A DNA stretch of 64,000 nucleotides from Hyposmocoma kahamanoa (taxonomy: Eukaryota; Arthropoda; Insecta; Lepidoptera; Cosmopterigidae), in contig NW_020653945.1 of assembly GCF_003589595.1 (NCBI RefSeq), positions 6,997,547-7,061,546 of the forward strand. Direction: 5' to 3'. Made by a program: the position numbers and the translations under genes. Shown here in pieces: positions 22,011 to 33,128 of the stretch. The stretch's first letter is position 1; each line of letters starts with the position of its first letter. Below the pieces are notes generated by a model. That model saw only the letters and a list, made by a program, of their open reading frames with translations. It was not told where the DNA came from and did no database searches.

Positions 22011-23000
22011 ACTGAGATATTTCATACCAAAGTACATAAGTATTATACAGTATATATTATTATCTACGTTATGTATATGAATATTCAATACATAGTGTAT
22101 TTATTTCAATACTTAAAATATATTCTTTGATTGTATTTTTCTTAATGTAGAGAATGTAATGACATTAACAAACAAAACAAAAAAGGATGGTCAATGTACG
22201 GACAACGGCACATCAGACTACACATTTTTTTTCGAAAATCGCCTCCAGTGCAACGGAACAAGATACGTCAATATATAGCTTGATGTGCTGGCGTGTGTAC
22301 ATATAACATATATACAACAGGCGTCCTGGATTCATAATACAAGTACTAAAGCAACTGGTTACGAATCCCCGGTTTCGTATACGCGGCCGAAGAGCTAAAA
22401 TCGTCCTGTTAAAAAAATTTTCAAATACGTCATAATTCCCCGTTACCCAAGAAAGTAAAATAATGAGCGTAGATAACTCGTTTCCAAGTAACTTTTAAGT
22501 GGATACTCGAAAGGTTTTCACGTATAAATTAACTCACCTGATGAGATCACCAGGGAAATGTATACCTAATTACGTGGCCATTTTAGCACGACACCGCGAC
22601 CTTTAATATATTCACAACTGAGCACCTATATTATTTAAAAATATTTATTACATCATTCAATTCATATGAATATACTTAAAATGAATTGAAATTTCTTTTT
22701 CAATATATCCTTTCAATTCCAGAGATATGAATAAAGTCAGTGGTGGGAGGGCGCACCGTCCTTGTTAGCAAAACGATTTATATTACGTCTGTGACGCCAT
22801 TAAAGTTGTTACGTTACATTGATGTTCCTTTCGAAGTTTCGAACTGAATAGAATAGAATGATTTATTTCAGATTATGATCCATATTAATGTTCTATATGT
22901 AATACAGTAAGTTTTTCTTACGTGCTATGTTTAATACAATACATAAACTCAGTACAGAGTACTAAAAAACCGACCTCAAAAGTTCGTAGAATTACATCTA
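22011..23000. other. Intron DNA, mostly unique
   Basis: AT-rich. 22845-22900 has the GAATAGAATAGAATGATTTA sequence often found at LINE tails, and 22960-22995 is a fragment of the AACCGACTT family. No gene. Confidence 0.4.
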
Positions 23001-23002
23001 TT

Positions 23003-23140
23003 TAGGAAATGAAACTATTTTTCCGGATTTAAATCGCGTATATTTGTTTTTTTCAAACAAACCGACGTTTCGGGCCCTTCGCGTATATTTGTTTGAAAAA
23101 ACTAATATACGCGATTTAAATCCGGAAAAATAGTTACATC
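23003..23140. repeat. Palindromic double copy of the GGGCCC repeat
   Basis: Two head-to-head copies of the dispersed repeat seen singly at 29555 and 60845. The arms share CCGGATTTAAATCGCGTATA and its complement, meeting at the GGGCCC core near 23078. A single copy is about 100 bases. Confidence 0.75.
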
Positions 23141-23291
23141 TATTCTACAAATCGGTTACCGGAATGGGACCGATACTAAGGTACAGTCAAGAGCACGTCA
23201 AGCTTGACACTTTGAACTTTGGGCCCTTCTTATCTTTTCTGTTTGTTCGATCTTTGTACCAATAATAATTATTATTATTATAACTTTTTTA

Positions 23292-23490
23292 TATAAAGAA
23301 CTGGTGCTGGTGAAATTACAGGCACATGGGCCTTGTCAACTTATGTCTCAGGGTGGTGGACACAGTGGCAGTGCCCATAAGATCTTTGCGATTAAAAAGC
23401 TGTGAATGGCACTGCAAATGTTATGGACAGGCGTGTCACTTACCACTAGGCGCACGACTTGTTCGTCCCGTCACTGGTATTAAAAAAGAT
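23292..23490 (+). repeat. Family 1 repeat, copy 6, 5' truncated
   Basis: Starts at GGTGCTGGTGAAATTACAGG and ends CACTGGTATTAAAAAA. Most of the first third of the family is absent. Confidence 0.8.
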
Positions 23491-24303
23491 GCGATTACTC
23501 CACCGATAAGAGACTACCTTTAAAATAAGAAGAAGATGTGAATAAGCTGAACAAATCACAGTCAATCTTAATCCAGTGCACTGGACACTGCAGTGTTTTG
23601 TTGTCGCTTCCTAGTACGTTAACACCGGGTGCGATCCCGAGAGGAACAATTTGAACATTTGTAAATTGACTCTGGTCTGAGTGTTGGTAATGACATGGTA
23701 TAAAGTAGTAGTAAGAAAAGTAATGCAACTTCCTCCTGTACGGCGCGTCATTGCATATACTTCACTCGGAGGGTAGGGTTGTCAGATTATTATTTTAGTT
23801 CTACGTACAGGTTGTAAACGTTATTTGAAAAATTAAAGCGTTCATCACAATATTATCGTGTTATATTCAAATAATCTTTATTCGCATATATACTCGTAGT
23901 ATAGCAGATTCGTATCTCGAATATGGGATATGATTATGAAATGGAAATGAAATGATTTTATGATCAGAATTGTTCAGAATTCTGAATTTTAGGCACTCTT
24001 GTACGTACAAACATCCATAAAGACAATAATAAACACATCTACTATTTGAAGTAATTTTTATAATACCGAAGGAATGCTTCAATTCCATTATGAATGGCGC
24101 GTGTGGCAACCGCAACGCGAGTGCACCACAAGATTGTACGAATGTGTGCGTCCGTACATTCTGCGTACGCGGCGAACGGGCGTGCACACATAGCCGCGAT
24201 GCTACATTTGTACACACTACTTGTGTTATTTACTATGGTACTACATTACTTGTCTTGTTTACACTAGTTGTCTTATTTACTATGGTAGTGTCCCGGAGTG
24301 AAT
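23491..24303. other. Intron DNA with a CG-rich palindromic patch
   Basis: 24096-24210 is unusually GC-rich and full of short inverted words (GTACG/CGTAC, GTGCAC, CGCG). The style resembles the ends of the 20501-21158 element but with no alignable homology. No gene is supported. Confidence 0.4.
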
Positions 24304-24400
24304 TATTCTTTTCTGCTGCACATAGTACAGACACTTTCCTTGAGACAGGCAATTCTTTTCTGCTACACATAGTACAGACACTTTCCTTGAGACAAGGTAA
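24304..24400. repeat. Tandem duplication of 47 bp
   Basis: Two adjacent copies containing ATTCTTTTCTGCTGCACATA and GTACAGACACTTTCCTTGAG, differing at a few bases. Noncoding. Confidence 0.85.
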
Positions 24401-25800
24401 TTCGCGTGGGTGTCTGTTATAATTTTCACGTACGTCTTTTTTTACTATATTACTTTACGTTTACTTTTTAATAATATTCAAAAGTACTTCATTCGCGACA
24501 CTGTTAAAATACCGTATTATTTCACTACAGTCAATATTACGTAAGCTCGATAGGGTTGCTGTAATGTTTGCTTTACTTTTGGTTGCTTGTATGTGCTCCT
24601 GATGACGTCAACGATCGTTAGCAAGGATGGGCCTCACGAAATTGGGCCTTTAATGGCTTACAGTTACTCTAATTTTCGCCTAGCAAACAAATACACCTAA
24701 CGCCTAAATTGCTCTATTATTTTCCGTTATTCACTCACTGATGTTTGAATAATTTTACTCGTTCCTTAACAATACTGTATAAAATAGAAAATAGCAATCA
24801 ACATTTTTTGTTTTCTTTTTTGCGCAAGTGTTCATGGACCTGTGTATATTATTATGGATTACGTTTGCCTCAAATAAATGGTATTATAAATAAATTTGAA
24901 GTTTTCGGCCAAGGTAAAGGAGTTCATATTGTTTTTATAGTTATTCACGTATTTATCTTTTATTTTGAAGTGATTTTAAATAGTGACACTGTGTGTCTCG
25001 GCGAAATTCGTAAACCTCGTAATCTCGATTAATATCAACTTTTGAGTAGACATAAAAAACAGAATTACTAGAAATAACTATATTAAATCTATGACTCATA
25101 CTTTTATTTTATAACTAAAAAAGGGTCTACAAATTATAATTTAACTTTAATTACCCGATATAGCGCTAGAAGAGAAAAATGGCTTTCGTCCAAAAACGGA
25201 GTTATGAGGTCTTCAAATTTAGCCGAATGTCTTATTATATTTTTGGTTATTCAATTAATAAACAACCAGTAACATATTACTCGTACAACAGGATATCGTA
25301 TAAAATTAATGGCAATATATTTTTGTAGCGATCTGTCAAACTTTGTTCAAGTGCTGTATTACTACATCTGTACCTCAACCACATCGAGGACACGCTACTA
25401 CGAGTTAAAGCGATGTTAGTCGCTAGCGCCCGCGTAATTTTATTCGTAGTAATTCTTCTTGTGGCCGCTAGGTGCGCTGCACGATGTGTCACACGAAACT
25501 GTCAAATATAACATAATATAACATTTACTGAAGTTATTCGTATCACGTCACCTCAACTAATGAAGGGGAAAGACTCGTCTGTGGTTGGCGTGCACTCTGA
25601 GTCGTCCAACTTTGACTGAGATTCGAGATTTTATGAAAAAGTTTGTTAACGACTTTCTGACCCCTTTTCTTCCGGTTTGATGTCATCTGTTCCATAATTT
25701 CGCCTTCGCCTTTATCGAAAAGCCGTACCTGTATGTCTCATTCAAGTTATGTCAGTTGTAACTAAGTAAGATATATGATCTTAGTACGTCATCAAAAGGT
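24401..25800. other. Intron DNA, nothing recognised
   Basis: Only short open stretches, with no family similarity that I can see (including 24745-25032 plus and 25277-25492 minus). These are best treated as chance. Confidence 0.4.
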
Positions 25801-25986
25801 TTTTTTTTTATAATACCAAGTTGCAGTGTCGCTCAGAGCTTTTATCCCGAAAATATGAACGGCACTGCCACCGCACCCGCCACTGAAAGACATAAAGTTG
25901 ACAATTCCCATGTGCCTGTTCTTTCACCACTACCTACCTTCCAACACTAACACTTCCCAGGACGAACTCTTTCACACCCTGTCACT
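25801..25986 (-). repeat. Family 1 repeat, copy 7, shortened
   Basis: T-rich tail at 25800, body with CACTGCCACCGCACCCG, and a head ending CGAACTCTTTCACACC. It directly adjoins the tRNA-Lys-like sequence. Confidence 0.75.
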
Positions 25987-26004
25987 GGCGCCCGAACAGG
26001 GATT
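25987..26004. other. tRNA-Lys 3'-end match (primer-binding-site-like)
   Basis: TGGCGCCCGAACAGGGAT equals the complement of the last 18 bases of mature tRNA-Lys, including the untemplated CCA, except for the final base. Such a match is the primer-binding site of LTR retroelements using tRNA-Lys, or part of a retroposed tRNA. No LTR pair or gag-pol frame is visible nearby, so it is at most a relic. Confidence 0.45.
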
Positions 26005-26559
26005 GAAAGGGTTGTAATCCTAACAAACCGTGACCAGGTTCACGGCATTAAACTTCAGGTCCACAAATTTATTTCAAGTCGGTTAAGGAAAGAAAAGGTA
26101 ACAAAGAAGTAAGGCTGTAACCACAAAAGGTATATATAGAAAACAGGTACATTATTATAAAACACTTCCTAACGTAATGATGATAAATATAAAGTATTAA
26201 ATACACTTAACAAACAAACTATAAAAAGAACAAAAATACTTACTTACATAGACAATAATACTTAACTAGAGATTAAAATACTAATAATATAAACAAAATT
26301 TATATAGGTACGTAAGCGTGTGTGGTAAATATGAAATAATTTATTGGCTTTATCTCTACCTACCATCTTGATACAAATAAAATTTGTTATTGAAAGAAGT
26401 TCTGCCCTAATAATGACCACATACCATTTACTCCCGTCTATTAGGATTATTTTCCCCCCTAAGGGGTATTCAATATACTGATGTTGCCTGACAACAGAAG
26501 CTAGGATAAATAATTTTACACAGTTAGAACTCCACATTCTTCATATAAAGATGACGTAG

Positions 26560-27180
26560 GATAGAGTCGAGGTTTAAAATTACTAGTCTTTAAGACATTC
26601 TTTGCGCACGTTCAACCTCCAACATAAATGTTTTAGACAAACCACCCCAAGCAGATATGCAGTACATCAGAAGCGATTAACACAGTGAGAAATAAACCAT
26701 TTTCATGAGATTGCCATCTGCCACGTGTCTCAGTTGTTTGAAAACAAAAGAGAGCTAACTCTCCGTGACAAAGCTTTAATATGTTCATAAAAGTTCAGGT
26801 TACAGTCAATAGTTACTCCAAGATATTTGATAAATTGTGTTTTGAGAATTTGTGGACAAGCAGTTTGCAGGGGACAGATGCGAAAAACATGAGTGAGCGA
26901 TGATGTTTAGCTGATTACTAGAAGGTGATGTATAATTACGAATAGAGATAGTAATGTACTAGGAGTTGTCAGCCAACACACATGATCAAAACCATGTTGA
27001 GTAAACAGGTAAACCGATTCCCAAGTATCATGGAACCATGGAAGGTGAAAGTGGTATCATCGGCATATGAGATTATATTACAGTTTTCAATTTTTAGTTT
27101 ACAAAGGTCGTTTATATAACATAGGAACAAAGTAGGCCCCAAGACACCACCCTGTGGCACGCCGAAATTAATTTAGATTA
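26560..27180 (-). pseudogene. LINE reverse transcriptase remnant
   Basis: Reading down the minus strand from about 27165: [18 protein letters not shown], then [10 protein letters not shown] (the YADD catalytic motif), then after frame changes FIKYLGVTIDCNLNFYEHIK, RRVSSLLFSN, LMYCISAWGG and EVERAQRMS. This order is the palm and thumb of a non-LTR reverse transcriptase of the Jockey/CR1 group. Several frameshifts and stops make it dead. The sequence at 26085-26180 may be its 3' UTR. Confidence 0.8.
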
Positions 27181-27234
27181 CTAGTGATTATAAAATTAGT
27201 AAAGGAATCAATATTAGACGCGATTGAATTTTAA

Positions 27235-27420
27235 CCAGCTCCGTACGCTGTCGCGATCGAACAGGGAGTGACGGTGGAACGAAATAAAATCAGAATGCGA
27301 GGTAAAAGAGCTATGGAACAATTGAAAATTTAAATTTAAATACGAGTGGTCAGGGACCGGAGAAAGGCGATAAAAAGGTGGGATGACGATGTAAGGAGGT
27401 CTCTACTGGTACTGAAATAC
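27235..27420 (+). repeat. Dispersed repeat (GATAAAAAGGTGGGAT family)
   Basis: Shares GGAACGAAATAAAATCAGAA, GTGGTCAGGGACC and GCGATAAAAAGGTGGGATGA with 42660-42800, and in inverse or direct form with the arms of the inverted duplication at 55603 and 57143. Of unknown class. It ends just before PDZD8 exon 2. Confidence 0.55.
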
Positions 27421-27464
27421 ATAATACATAGTGCTTGTATAAAAGAGATGATTTCCTTCTACAG

Positions 27465-27647
27465 GAAATACTGCACGAATTAAGTAGAGGCGCAGGGTCA
27501 ACCCCCGAAGGTGCTCTTAATGCCATGCTGCAGTTCATCTTCCAACAAAGCACGGCCGATACTCGCTGGCTCAGACGTCGCATGGCTACCGAGCTCGCCG
27601 AGCTGCTCACGAAGACTTCTTCTGGAAAGATATTTGAATCACTTACG
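27465..27647 (+). CDS. PDZD8: PDZD8 exon 2: start of the SMP domain
   Basis: Residues 52-112 (EILHELSRGAGSTPEGALNA through FESLT), phase 0 at both ends. The acceptor is TTCCTTCTACAG and the donor GTAAGT. The segment ALNAMLQFIFQQSTADTRWL with MATELAELLTKTSSGKIFES corresponds to the first helices of the SMP domain in PDZD8. SMP domains form a hydrophobic tube that carries glycerophospholipids between apposed membranes. Human PDZD8 has a longer loop between the anchor and SMP, so this insect form is compact here. Exon 1 lies 17.6 kb upstream. Confidence 0.9.
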
Positions 27648-28604
27648 GTAAGTATCATATACAGGTAATAACATTTCTATAGTCCATAATATGTAATTTG
27701 TGGTAATTTTCAAGTTCAATTTGTCTACCTAATTTTGGTGGTAATTTTTATTATACGTATTATTTTACTATACGTATTTAAGTAGTCGAATATATTATCA
27801 TGAATATTAAATAATATTTTCAGGTTACTACACTCTAATATTAAATTATACTTCGTGATATTATTCTAGAATATTTAAATAATAAAAATTGCCACCGAAA
27901 TTAGCTAGAGAAAACTAATCTGAAAATCACTCAAGTATCCACATAGGTTTTAATGTGACTTGTTGCTTTAAATTTTAATTTACTTTGAGCAGGATTTAGT
28001 ACAAGTGTACATCTCCTTTCAAAACTATGTAATTTTGGCCCTTGAATATTGGATCTCGTTTTCCTAAAATCTCCCAAATACTAGCATATTCGAAACCCTG
28101 CGAAAAACAGTTTTGATGTCCTATCGAAATATGAAATATATATAAGGACGAAGAAAAAAGTCAAAAGGTCACGATGTCTTATTCTTGTTATACCATTATA
28201 AAAAACTGACAAAAGTTCCTCCTTCCAGCTTTATTTCATATTTATAACACTTGGTATACTAGTTTTAAGTAGGGATCAATTTCTCTTGACAAACTTGTGC
28301 TCGATAATGGGCGCTCCACTGGGAAAATATCAGACACTCAATAATTTCGAAGAAGTTCTATTAATAAATGGAGTCGGTCTCTGTGGTGTTGGTTAAAGAT
28401 GTTTTCCACGAAAGACTTTGCTGCGGGAAAGATTAATTAACTAATTAAAGACATGAATTCTTTATTTCGTGGTTATGTCGAAGTCAGATAAATATCATTA
28501 ATTAGTATCCTCTTATTTATGGGAACTTTCGAGCCGGGCACTACACGAGGCGGGATTTCTTTTAGGATAGATTATTATTCTGCTTAGAGGGTTATTGTAA
28601 GCCG
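27648..28604. other. Intron 2, nothing recognised before the SINE
   Basis: AT-rich intron sequence without identifiable repeats. Confidence 0.4.
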
Positions 28605-28882
28605 TGGTAGCCTAATGGTTTGACCTATTGCCTCTCAAGCAGTAGATCGTGAGTTCGAATCGAATACGAGCTTGCACCTCTGAATTTTCGGAATTTGTGT
28701 GCAAAATTTAATTTAAAATTTACCATGTACTTTTCGGTGAAGAAAACATCGTGACGAAACCTGCACACATCTGCGAAGCTATTTAATGAAGTGTGTGAAA
28801 TTCCCAGTCCACATTGGACCGCGTGGGAACTACAGCGCAAACCCTCTCATTGTGAGAGGAGGCCTATGCCCAGCAGTAAGAC
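28605..28882 (+). repeat. SINE family 3, best copy
   Basis: tRNA-like head with A box (GGTAGCCTAATGGTTTGA) and B box (GAGTTCGAATC). It is followed by the body shared with 9395, 18967 and 20293 (AAAACATCGTGACGAAACC, CATTGGACCGCGTGG, GTGAGAGGAGGCCTATGCCC). The SINE appears to resume at 29733 (CATAGGCTAACTA) after an inserted TIR element. Confidence 0.75.
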
Positions 28883-28886
28883 TGTA

Positions 28887-29730
28887 GGGGAACGTGGGTT
28901 ATTGGGAGCCCGCGGGTAATGAGAGCGGTGTTAAACTGGACTTTCCCAATGCTCGTATTTGTGCAAACGGCATTCCTATGGTTTCGCTAACGTTCGACAA
29001 GGTTCGAGTCCCGTGTGCGTCCCCGTAGAACCCCGCGTTTAGTCGTATGAGATGGTCGTGTGTTTTTTGCTCCGCGCTTATAAAATTTGCTAAATTTCAT
29101 CATCCCAGATAAGCACTAAAATGCATAGATAGGTACTACATTGTATTTACACTAGCTTTGTCACCATATCTATCAAATTTTAGAAGTTATGCTTGAAATC
29201 ACAATAAAAATAGAAATGTTTTTACAGTTTTATTCCGTTTTCAATTCGATGTTACGCGGATAATGAGAGCTGTTTGGCTGTCCTTGTCCCCTTACAATAT
29301 TCACTGGATATTCCTTTAACACTTTCTTGTTTATTTTCATTACTTTTTAACATGAATATTTTATTACTTTAATTTATTTTTTTTCAGCCTGATTATAGTG
29401 GCTTCCATTTGACATAGGGGATTCTTATCGGCTCCCATTTCCCACTGTGGGGTAATGAGAGCGAATGACATGGTTTAATTTTTTATTTTTTAACCAAATA
29501 TTTTAGTTTCATATTTTTTCTGTGCTTATCTAGTATATGTGAAGCGGTTACGATTGATGGGACCTGTAAAGGGCCCGAAACGTCGGTTTGTTTGAAAAAA
29601 CAAATATCCGCGATTTAAATCCGGAAAAATAGTTTCATTTCCTATGTGTAACAATCGCGAAAACCTAAGAACTCGATATGACTTTTATTGTCAATTTTCC
29701 TTAGTAGGTTCCCATTCCTCCACGCTCCCC
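28887..29730. mobile_element. 844-bp TIR element with TA duplication, inside a SINE
   Basis: Left end GGGGAACGTGGGTTATTGGG and right complement CCATTCCTCCACGCTCCCC match imperfectly over about 25 bases. Both ends are flanked by TA (28885-28886 and 29731-29732), which fits Tc1/mariner-type insertion. Inside, the phrase GTAATGAGAGCG recurs several times. The GGGCCC dispersed repeat (29555-29690) has inserted near the right end. No transposase frame is present. Confidence 0.6.
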
Positions 29731-29734
29731 TACA

Positions 29735-30361
29735 TAGGCTAACTATAAGTGAAAAAGTCTCTGACCTTTGTGTCTCATAATCATTAAATTTTCTTATTTG
29801 CATTTCGATACCTCCAATGAACAATACGCCATCTTAATTTTTGGATCTGTTCTGTTTTTATTTTTTGTTTTTTTTTTCACAAAATAAGTTTTTCTGTTTC
29901 TTTTTTGAATTGTGTTTTTTGTTTCTTTATTTTTTCCACAAAATTCGGGGAGCATAATATTAGTAAATAAATATGGCGGTTTACAAAAACAACAGAAAAT
30001 AACCAAAAAATAAAATTGGCGTAGTGTCATTGGAGATATCGATTTACATATTACTGTACGCGGATGCCCTGTCCTGTGAGCCAGCTTGCCTAAAGCTCGC
30101 TCAGGGCCCTGCACACGCAGTATGATATCGTCTTCAGGACGCTACTGCAGCTGCCACGGTTATGAAATGCGTCTGCCATGTTTGCTGAAGCTCACGTCGA
30201 CAGCTTCGTGGCACTCTTACAGAAAAATTCGGCGTTTTTATTAAACAAAACACGTGGCAGCAGCAACAGCCTCCTAAAGAATCTCGTGGCTAGGAGTGAG
30301 TGCCCCATGAAGCGGCATTTAATAATGAGAACACAATCCGTAGTAGAATTATAATAATAAT
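29735..30361. other. Intron 2, unclassified
   Basis: 29850-29945 is T-rich. 30060-30320 is less AT-rich and open on the minus strand for about 100 codons, but I recognise no domain. It may be the body of an unknown retroelement next to the SINE at 30362. Confidence 0.35.
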
Positions 30362-30563
30362 AATAACGCACACACTCACAATAGCCTCGCACTAGGGAAA
30401 CCCTGTGTCGCGGGTGCCATGGACACACACATAGACAACCACAAATTACACCCAAACTCACGAGAGAAATAAATGTAGGCCATACAAATATATCTCCCGG
30501 CCCGGGAATCGAACCTGGGACCTCTGCGTGTCAGGCATGGTAACCGTTTGGCCACAGAGGCAG
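30362..30563 (-). repeat. SINE family 2, complete copy
   Basis: On the minus strand, the tRNA-like head is at 30563-30490: A-box region CTCTGTGGCCAAACGGTTAC and B-box region GGTTCGATTCCCGGGCC. The family body follows (AACTCACGAGAG complement, CACCCGCGACACAGG). Other copies are at 38811-39005 (plus), 2340-3240 (interrupted), and partial ones near 49940, 50405 and 54285. Confidence 0.85.
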
Positions 30564-30693
30564 TTAAACTAAGTACTAACCTAATTATAAGTTTATTGTT
30601 ACTAACACTTCATGGATCATTGCTGTCCGTAGTAAAGATTTATTATTATTGTTTGATTTAATATGATATGCAAATTCTATTTTGTATATTCAG

Positions 30694-30886
30694 TTACGAT
30701 CCCTGGAAGTGGGCAGTGAGTTTCCGAGTATAACAAACCTCCGTTTGCTAAGCGGTGAGCTGGAAGAAGATGGCGCACGGCTTCACTCTCTCGACGTCAA
30801 GTTCGACTTAGCATATGATGGGAATTTCCGGATTGACGTGGATGCTGTGATGTTGCTTGGGAAGATAGCTAATATTTCTATCACAG
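30694..30886 (+). CDS. PDZD8: PDZD8 exon 3: SMP domain, middle
   Basis: Residues 113-176 plus one base (LRSLEVGSEFPSITNLRLLS ... LLGKIANISIT). It enters in phase 0 and leaves in phase 1. The acceptor is TTGTATATTCAG and the donor GTGCGT. LRSLEVGSEFPSI is the conserved 'G..fP.I' strand of SMP domains, followed by 'DVKFDLAYDGNFRIDVDAVM' strands that line the lipid channel. An 8-residue acidic loop (GELEEDGA) sits where human PDZD8 has a much longer insertion. Confidence 0.9.
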
Positions 30887-31104
30887 GTGCGTCGCATGTG
30901 CAATGTTCTTGGGTTTGTTTTAATTACAAAATTGAATCGATGATATAACTGAAATGATAATTTAGTTGGAGTATTTTATTTCTTGCTTTTCTTTTCTCCT
31001 TCTCGGGATGGTTATCTCACTGTTGAAATTCGTTGTCATCTGAATACTGTTCCATACTTTAAAAACAATTTAACTATACGGGTTGTAATTAATTTTATAG
31101 AATG

Positions 31105-31440
31105 TTAAGATGTTTCACCACCATGATAATTATTTATTTGGTTTTTTGTGAAATTACTCCATTACTTTGTTATAATTATTGATACAAAGAGCGAACACTT
31201 AGAAAAATAATTGCTGAGTGAAAAAGTATGTAAATATATATTCTCACAGACGGTGTTACGGCAAAAAGTCGTTAAAAACCCGAAACAAAGATCTGCAACA
31301 AGCGCATAGAAAAATTAGTAATCACCGCTCGTTCGTTCCGTGGCTTAGTTAGCATAGCGTCTGGCACGGTTTGTTAGAAGACGATGGTTCCAATCCAGCC
31401 ACTATTCGATCTTTGTATAAATATTTATACAGAATGATCT
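31105..31440. repeat. Repeat with tRNA-like element (SINE family 4)
   Basis: 31328-31425 has a tRNA-like head (TGGCTTAGTTAGCATAGCGT and GATGGTTCCAATCCAGCC) and the tail word TTCGATCTTTGTAT, as at 39733-39830. 31105-31200 shares TTCACCACCATGAT and GTGAAATTACTCC with 53858-53950. Confidence 0.6.
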
Positions 31441-31816
31441 GTAAAATACTAAGAACCTCTCAGGACTATATTGCTAACAATCAATTCATCAGATTCTACA
31501 TTCGTACAAAAATATTTAAATAGAATGCTCTAAACGATGATAACTCTGTACGGGAACAAAAGAAAGCGCTAGCGTGAATACCTACCAGTCCATTGCAAAA
31601 CACGGAGCGGGGGTGGGATATCGTCGAGGTGGTTGCTTGCACGTTTGAAATTACTACCAAATACATATATAAAAAGTGTCAGATAGTTCAACAAAACTTT
31701 AAAAGTTTATTTTTGGTAAATTTATTAGATTTTATAAAAAGTCATGGAACAAAAGTTGTTGTTTATAATAGTTATTAGTATTTTACAAATAACCTTGCGT
31801 ATTATTTTTTTTTCAG

Positions 31817-32027
31817 TGGAAAGTCTAAGTGGTAATGTGCGAGTAATGTTTCGTCGTAACCCTTACACACACTGGGCGCTGGCCTTCGAGTCACCACCGA
31901 AACTTGAACTCCGCGTCCGTGGGCGGTTTCAGGGAAGGCAACTCAAGCCGAGACTGGCGTCCATCGTTGCTGCACATATCAGACGAGCTGTTGCACAAAG
32001 GCATACCCTGCCGAATTATAAAATACG
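31817..32027 (+). CDS. PDZD8: PDZD8 exon 4: SMP domain, C-terminal half
   Basis: Completes residue 177 and encodes 178-246 plus two bases. It enters in phase 1 after TTTTTTTTTCAG and leaves in phase 2 at CG|GTAATT. The key strings are VESLSGNVRVMFRRNPYTHW, FESPPKLELRVRGRFQGRQL and RHTLPNYKIR. The pattern N-P-[YF]-T-H-W followed by a basic helix and H-T-L-P-N-Y-K-I-R is highly specific for the PDZD8 SMP domain and is the main basis for the gene name. Confidence 0.93.
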
Positions 32028-32559
32028 GTAATTGTTCTTAAGTACTATATACGCATACATATAGACACAAGGTGTTCTTTTACGAGTTACGATAGACAAG
32101 AAAAATCTATAGATAGTACATCTTCTAGCTCTACTCAAAAGAAAGCTAAAATATTCTTACTTATTATCAGCGATCGGAATAGAACGAGTTACTTTAGCTA
32201 ATCTAAAGAATAACGTGGACATTTTCTTCTACAAATCCCGAGACGTCTAGGAACTGATTATATTTGAATATGCATATTATTCATAAAAATTTGTTTAATT
32301 TATTATGGTTTCCTTTTTAGCATTTGCTACAAATGATAATATTTCAAAATAATATTTTATGTACTTGTGTTTCTATGGGTACTTACGTATTTAAATACTT
32401 TAGCCGTTTAAAAAATAAACAAGTTACCACCTATATTTTCGTCTTTAGAAAATAAACAGTAAAAAAATAAATTTTATACGCATTGATGACGAAATGGGTA
32501 TGTCATACTTTATGAACGTTTTCTTAGTATGGACATTTCGTAGATTAACTAGTATTTTT
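32028..32559. other. Intron 4, nothing recognised
   Basis: AT-rich, followed by a family-1 repeat. Confidence 0.4.
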
Positions 32560-32868
32560 TTAATGGTAATAAGTGATGGGACGAACAAATCGTGCGCCTG
32601 ATGGTAAACGACACGTCAGTCCATAACAGTTGTAGTACCACTCAGAGCTTTAAATCGCAAAGATCTGAGGGGCACTGCCACTGCGCCCGTCACCCTGAGA
32701 CATAAGTTGAAAAGTCCCATGTGTCTGTAATTTCACCAGCACCCTTACCCTTAAAAACCGGAACGCAGTAATGCTCACATTACTGTTTGGCGGCAGAAAT
32801 ATGTGAGGTGGCAGTACTTCCCTGGATGAACTCTTTCACAAGGAGCTCTACTGCTCCTAGATATGTAC
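32560..32868 (-). repeat. Family 1 repeat, copy 8
   Basis: Nearly full-length. The tail complement is at 32560-32580 and the head ends CTCTACTGCTCC at 32866. It ends 95 bases before exon 5, so it lies close to the branch-point region. Confidence 0.85.
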
Positions 32869-32962
32869 TATACTATCAGGTAGACTAACTCCTTTAATTC
32901 CGATCTTTGCTTATTATCTATTCTATATTTCATTGACAAGTCAATGCTATATTTCATTACAG

Positions 32963-33128
32963 GTATAAACCATTCTTCCCAAAATCAGAACCGGGTAGTA
33001 CTGATGTAGAGGACGGTCCTGTACCACACGGCAGATTAACTGTGCGGCTGGTTGAAATAACCAGGTTACAATGGAACGGAGGGCCGGGAACTGTACGCGC
33101 TGCCTTAGCCGTGGATTCTCATGGATGG
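32963..33128 (+). CDS. PDZD8: PDZD8 exon 5: SMP end and C2-like strand
   Basis: Residues 247-302: YKPFFPKSEPGSTDVEDG, then GRLTVRLVEITRLQWNGG and GTVRAALAVDSHGW. It enters in phase 2 and leaves in phase 0 at GTAAAC. YKPFFP closes the SMP domain. The following 'G-R-L-x-V-x-L-[LV]-E' strand begins the short C2-type (C2n) module found between SMP and PDZ in this family. The acidic loop STDVEDG replaces a longer one in vertebrates. Confidence 0.9.

Noticed and set aside
24745..25032. 95-codon plus-strand frame
   Set aside because: AT-rich, hydrophobic and low complexity with no recognisable family. Expected by chance in DNA of this composition.
25987..26040. LTR retrotransposon starting at a tRNA-Lys primer site
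   Set aside because: No LTR pair, gag or pol reading was found around it, so only the site itself is reported.
29794..30461. Two minus-strand frames of about 90-106 codons
   Set aside because: No domain, Lys/Asn-rich tails from A-rich DNA, and overlap with a SINE.
30490..30563. tRNA gene on the minus strand
   Set aside because: It has A- and B-box sequences but belongs to a SINE with several copies and a long body, and it lacks a proper acceptor stem.
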